DNA from: Chitinophagaceae bacterium | GTDB taxonomy: Bacteria; Bacteroidota; Bacteroidia; Chitinophagales; Chitinophagaceae | Reading direction: 5' to 3' | Length of the DNA: 27,706 nucleotides | Assembly (NCBI GenBank): GCA_017989935.1 | Contig: JAGNOY010000002.1 | Span: 1-27,706, forward strand | Position numbers and translations under genes: made by a program | Shown: piece after piece, positions 25,758 through 27,706 of the stretch | Numbering within the stretch: position 1 is the stretch's first letter | Layout of the letters: the number at the start of each line of letters is the position of its first letter | Notes under the pieces: generated by a model | What the model saw: the letters and a program-made list of their open reading frames with translations, nothing else | Database searches by the model: none | Told to the model about the DNA's origin: nothing

Positions 25758-26386
25758 GCGGGAATACGTTTCAACTAAGTAGTGGGAAATTTAGTTTGCA
25801 TGCACCAATAAAAATGGCTGCTGAAACTAATACCCCAGCAGCCACTGTAGTAAATATTGAATCTCAAACACCCGTTAATATCCCACAAAATACAAATCCT
25901 TCATCTGCGCCTGCGATGGAAAAGAAAGAAGGATACGGATTGACCCTTGGGAGTTTGAAAAAATTAAAAGATAGCGCACGGGAAAAACTCAAAGCTAATT
26001 TAGAGAATAAAGAATCCATTGAAATTACAGATGAAAATTTGGCTGAAGCTTGGGTGCAATTAGTGAATTTAATTGCGTCTCATAAAGTGCTTTATAAAAG
26101 TGCCTTATTAGAAAGTGACTTAAGTTTTATTGGACATGAAATTTCTTTAGCAGGCGATTTGGTGGCGATGGATTTTTTAAAAACAGAAAGGCTTACCTTA
26201 CTTGATTTTTTCAAAAAGCATTATCACAATGAAGAGATTAATGTTTTATTTAAAGAAAAAGTAAATGCTCCAATAGATGCTAGCAAGCATGTACCAAGTA
26301 CCAGAGAATTGTTTGAAGAAATGGCAAAACGAAATCCTTATCTAAAGCAATTAAAAGATAGTTTAGGATTAGATATTGAGTATTAA
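25751..26386 (+). CDS. dnaX: C-terminal (tau-specific) part of DnaX, reached by -1 frameshift
   Basis: This frame is open from the A-run to TAA at 26384-26386 and would extend DnaX from 382 to 593 residues. A Pro/Thr/Ala/Asn-rich linker (to about 25920) is followed by a folded part ending FEEMAKRNPYLKQLKDSLGLDIEY. That ending is the typical C-terminus of Bacteroidota DnaX proteins (Asn-Pro, LK-R-L-L-L-Y pattern), so it belongs to dnaX and is not a separate gene. If translated alone it could begin at the TTG at 25796 or the ATG at 25814, but neither has a ribosome site or promoter. In other bacteria the tau tail contacts the polymerase and the helicase; for this lineage that role is inference. 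Confidence 0.8.
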   Translation: MLSGNTFQLSSGKFSLHAPIKMAAETNTPAATVVNIESQTPVNIPQNTNPSSAPAMEKKEGYGLTLGSLKKLKDSAREKLKANLENKESIEITDENLAEAWVQLVNLIASHKVLYKSALLESDLSFIGHEISLAGDLVAMDFLKTERLTLLDFFKKHYHNEEINVLFKEKVNAPIDASKHVPSTRELFEEMAKRNPYLKQLKDSLGLDIEY

Positions 26387-26479
26387 ATAGCATTCTTGTA
26401 AAAGCAAGCCTTAGAATGATTATCCAGCCATTCTTAGCACAAATTATGCAGTTAGCGGATATTTTAGAAAATCGACACA

Positions 26480-26595
26480 ATGGACTACAACGACAAAAAA
26501 ATCAGACCGATTATCAACACCGAAATCAGAGAAACTTCAAATGAAAGTCTTTTTCATTACAAAAAGTCGGAAATATTCTTGCTTCTGAATATTCT
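26480..26595 (+). pseudogene. decayed 5' remnant of a small 'n-acetylglutamate synthase'-type gene
   Basis: From the ATG at 26480 the reading MDYNDKKIRPIINTEIRE and then ETSNESLFHYK resembles the N-terminus of a small family commonly annotated as n-acetylglutamate synthase (pattern ...NTENGE.SSET.FHYKQ.GNI). After HYK the match continues only in another frame, KVGNILASEYS (to about 26595), so there is a one-base frameshift at the AAAAAG run (about 26561-26567). The family's remaining roughly 60 residues are absent. The zero frame ends at 26614. The family assignment is from memory of its consensus. Confidence 0.55.
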
Positions 26596-26646
26596 AAATT
26601 CCACTTCTATATAAATTGTGTCTTCCTTTAAAAAAATTCAAAACCT

Positions 26647-27369
26647 ATGGTAAACTATAAGAAATATTTAGACATAGAAATCTTTGAAGGAGAAATTTCA
26701 AGGCATCAATATCCTTGGCATTTCCACAACAGCTATACATTTATTATTGTTGAAAAGGGATCTGTCTTTTACGAATTAAAAGACAGAAGTATACAAATTG
26801 GTGAGGCCGAAATACTAATCATAGAGCCCTATAAGGTTCATAGAAATATCATTTCTCAAACTACCATCTACAAAGTCTTTTTCATTCCACAAGAATATTT
26901 TGTGCGAGAAGAAAAAAATATAGTTATAACACAAAAAGTGAAGAACCCAAACGGGGTTTATCACATTAAAAATTTACTTAACAAAATAAACCAACATTAT
27001 AGTAGAAGTGAATTAAAAGAATTTATGAGTGAAATTAGTGAATTAATTGATCAGCCGCAAACAGCCTATTTAAGCGAAAAGCCTGACAATCTGAATATTA
27101 TCCCAGAATTAAACCATGATTTAACTATTGAAGAGCTTGCTAAAGAAGCCAATTTGAGCAAGTTTCATTTCCAAAGAAAATTTAAAAAAGAATGTGGATT
27201 AACAATTGGTCAACTAAAACAGCAAGAGAAAACAATCAAGGCAAAGAACCTATTAGAAAATGGAAAGTTGTCAACTGATGTAGCTTATGAATTAGGCTTT
27301 TTTGATCAAAGTCATTTTATAAAATATTTTAAAAAAATGTGGGCTATAACACCTAAGAATTTTAAATAG
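26647..27369 (+). CDS. AraC-family transcriptional regulator
   Basis: A 240-residue regulator. The N-terminal half is a cupin-like sensing domain (HQYPWHFHNSYTFIIVEKGS, with WHFHN as the barrel signature). The C-terminal about 100 residues form the AraC double helix-turn-helix: LTIEELAKEANLSKFHFQRKF and KECGLTIGQLKQQEKTIKA for the first, then LSTDVAYELGFFDQSHFIKYF and a terminal AITPKNFK of the second. The order is typical, but the protein is shorter than the usual 270-300 residues because the inter-domain linker is short. The target is unknown; the next gene, a cupin protein starting 93 bases downstream on the same strand, is a candidate. No recognisable promoter box or Shine-Dalgarno site precedes the ATG. 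Confidence 0.9.
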   Translation: MVNYKKYLDIEIFEGEISRHQYPWHFHNSYTFIIVEKGSVFYELKDRSIQIGEAEILIIEPYKVHRNIISQTTIYKVFFIPQEYFVREEKNIVITQKVKNPNGVYHIKNLLNKINQHYSRSELKEFMSEISELIDQPQTAYLSEKPDNLNIIPELNHDLTIEELAKEANLSKFHFQRKFKKECGLTIGQLKQQEKTIKAKNLLENGKLSTDVAYELGFFDQSHFIKYFKKMWAITPKNFK

Positions 27370-27395
27370 CGCATTTTTTTACTATTTCCTGCTTA

Positions 27396-27413
27396 TACCT
27401 TTGGATATATTTG
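27396..27413 (+). promoter_or_regulatory. two adjacent -7 boxes (TACCTTTG, TATATTTG) before the cupin gene
   Basis: Both 27396-27403 and 27406-27413 match TAnnTTTG exactly, ten bases apart, 50-60 bases before the cupin start. This suggests the gene has its own promoter and need not rely on read-through from the AraC-type gene. No -33 TTG was found at the usual spacing. Confidence 0.4.
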
Positions 27414-27462
27414 TTCAACGAATGACGAATAATTTTCGAATGATACAATCAAAAGCTGTAAT

Positions 27463-27706
27463 ATGATGATTGGCATCAAACCACTAAATATCATGGAAAA
27501 GTTTTCCTTGTTTGACAAGCAATGGACACCTCACATTATTGGAGAACTTAATGAACAATATGTGAAACTTTGTAAACATAGAAATGACTTTGTTTGGCAT
27601 AGTCATGAGCATATGGATGAACTTTTTATGGTGTTCAAAGGAACACTCTTGATGGACTTTAGGGATGGCCGAACAGTTGAAGTAAAGGAAGGAGAAATTC
27701 TAAACG
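27463..27706 (+). CDS. cupin-domain protein, truncated by the window edge
   Basis: An open frame runs from the ATG at 27463 (others at 27466 and 27493) off the right edge, giving 81 residues. FSLFDKQWTPHIIGELN, then DFVWHSHEHMDELFMVFKGTL and LMDFRDGRTVEVKEGEIL, follow the pattern of small single-domain cupins: the first cupin motif holds the metal-ligand His residues and Glu, and G-E-I-L begins the second. These proteins are often labelled mannose-6-phosphate isomerase-like without proven activity. Alignment with the family's usual N-terminus favours one of the two upstream ATGs. Confidence 0.82.
   Translation, partial: MMIGIKPLNIMEKFSLFDKQWTPHIIGELNEQYVKLCKHRNDFVWHSHEHMDELFMVFKGTLLMDFRDGRTVEVKEGEILN

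Noticed and set aside
25796..26386. Treating the frame downstream of dnaX as an independent hypothetical gene
   Set aside because: No promoter or ribosome site precedes its TTG or ATG starts, the frame is open back to the A10 run, and its C-terminus is that of DnaX.
26391..26434. Alternating CATTCT-AGAATG-CATTCT segments after dnaX that could form mutually exclusive hairpins (attenuator-like)
   Set aside because: Stems are only six pairs, no T-run follows, and no leader peptide or regulated gene directly depends on it; could be chance in AT-rich DNA.

Overview
The window is a chromosomal stretch of an AT-rich member of the Bacteroidota, probably near Chitinophagales/Sphingobacteriales. The evidence is: two secreted proteins with type IX secretion (T9SS) C-terminal sorting domains; Bacteroidota-type -7 promoter boxes (TAnnTTTG) in front of many genes; almost no Shine-Dalgarno sequences before start codons; and a DnaX C-terminus typical of the phylum. 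I saw no tRNA, rRNA, CRISPR array or intact insertion sequence.

Layout. 1-105 is the tail of an unidentified gene. 371-7918 (-) is one giant T9SS-exported surface protein (2515 aa: FnIII-like, beta-helix, lectin-like and PKD/Ig-like modules) with its own terminator. 8182-9131 (+) is a translationally coupled pair, a multi-span membrane protein and a small winged-helix regulator. 9448-11530 (-) holds an SDR-type epimerase/reductase and pheS. 11667-12254 (+) is a DUF502 membrane protein. 12398-16807 (-) is a tripartite efflux/secretion operon (ABC exporter with a degenerate ATPase domain, HlyD-type adaptor, TolC-type outer-membrane protein), diverging from a TetR-type regulator (16946-17617) across a short spacer with a 19-bp perfect palindrome. 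17801-18292 (-) is a small lipoprotein. 18532-21539 (-) is a second export operon (lipoprotein adaptor, LolCE/MacB-like permease, LolD-like ATPase). 21895-22740 (-) is a T9SS-exported thioredoxin-fold protein. 23003-24461 (-) holds the RuvX/YqgF family gene and a UbiA-family prenyltransferase. 24606-26386 (+) is dnaX in two overlapping frames. A decayed gene remnant (26480-26595), an AraC-type regulator and a truncated cupin gene close the window.

Most notable: dnaX is split by a -1 shift exactly at a run of ten A residues, with an AAGGAGG sequence just upstream. The short product stops one codon after the run; the -1 frame carries a typical Bacteroidota DnaX C-terminus. This matches the layout of the E. 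coli dnaX frameshift site (gamma and tau from one gene) and suggests programmed frameshifting or transcriptional slippage, unless the A-run length is an assembly error. Second, three imperfect copies of a roughly 85-103 bp structured repeat lie in intergenic spacers (9339-9440, 12271-12355, 23481-23583), with compensatory changes in their terminal stem. Third, the TetR/efflux spacer offers a clear candidate operator.
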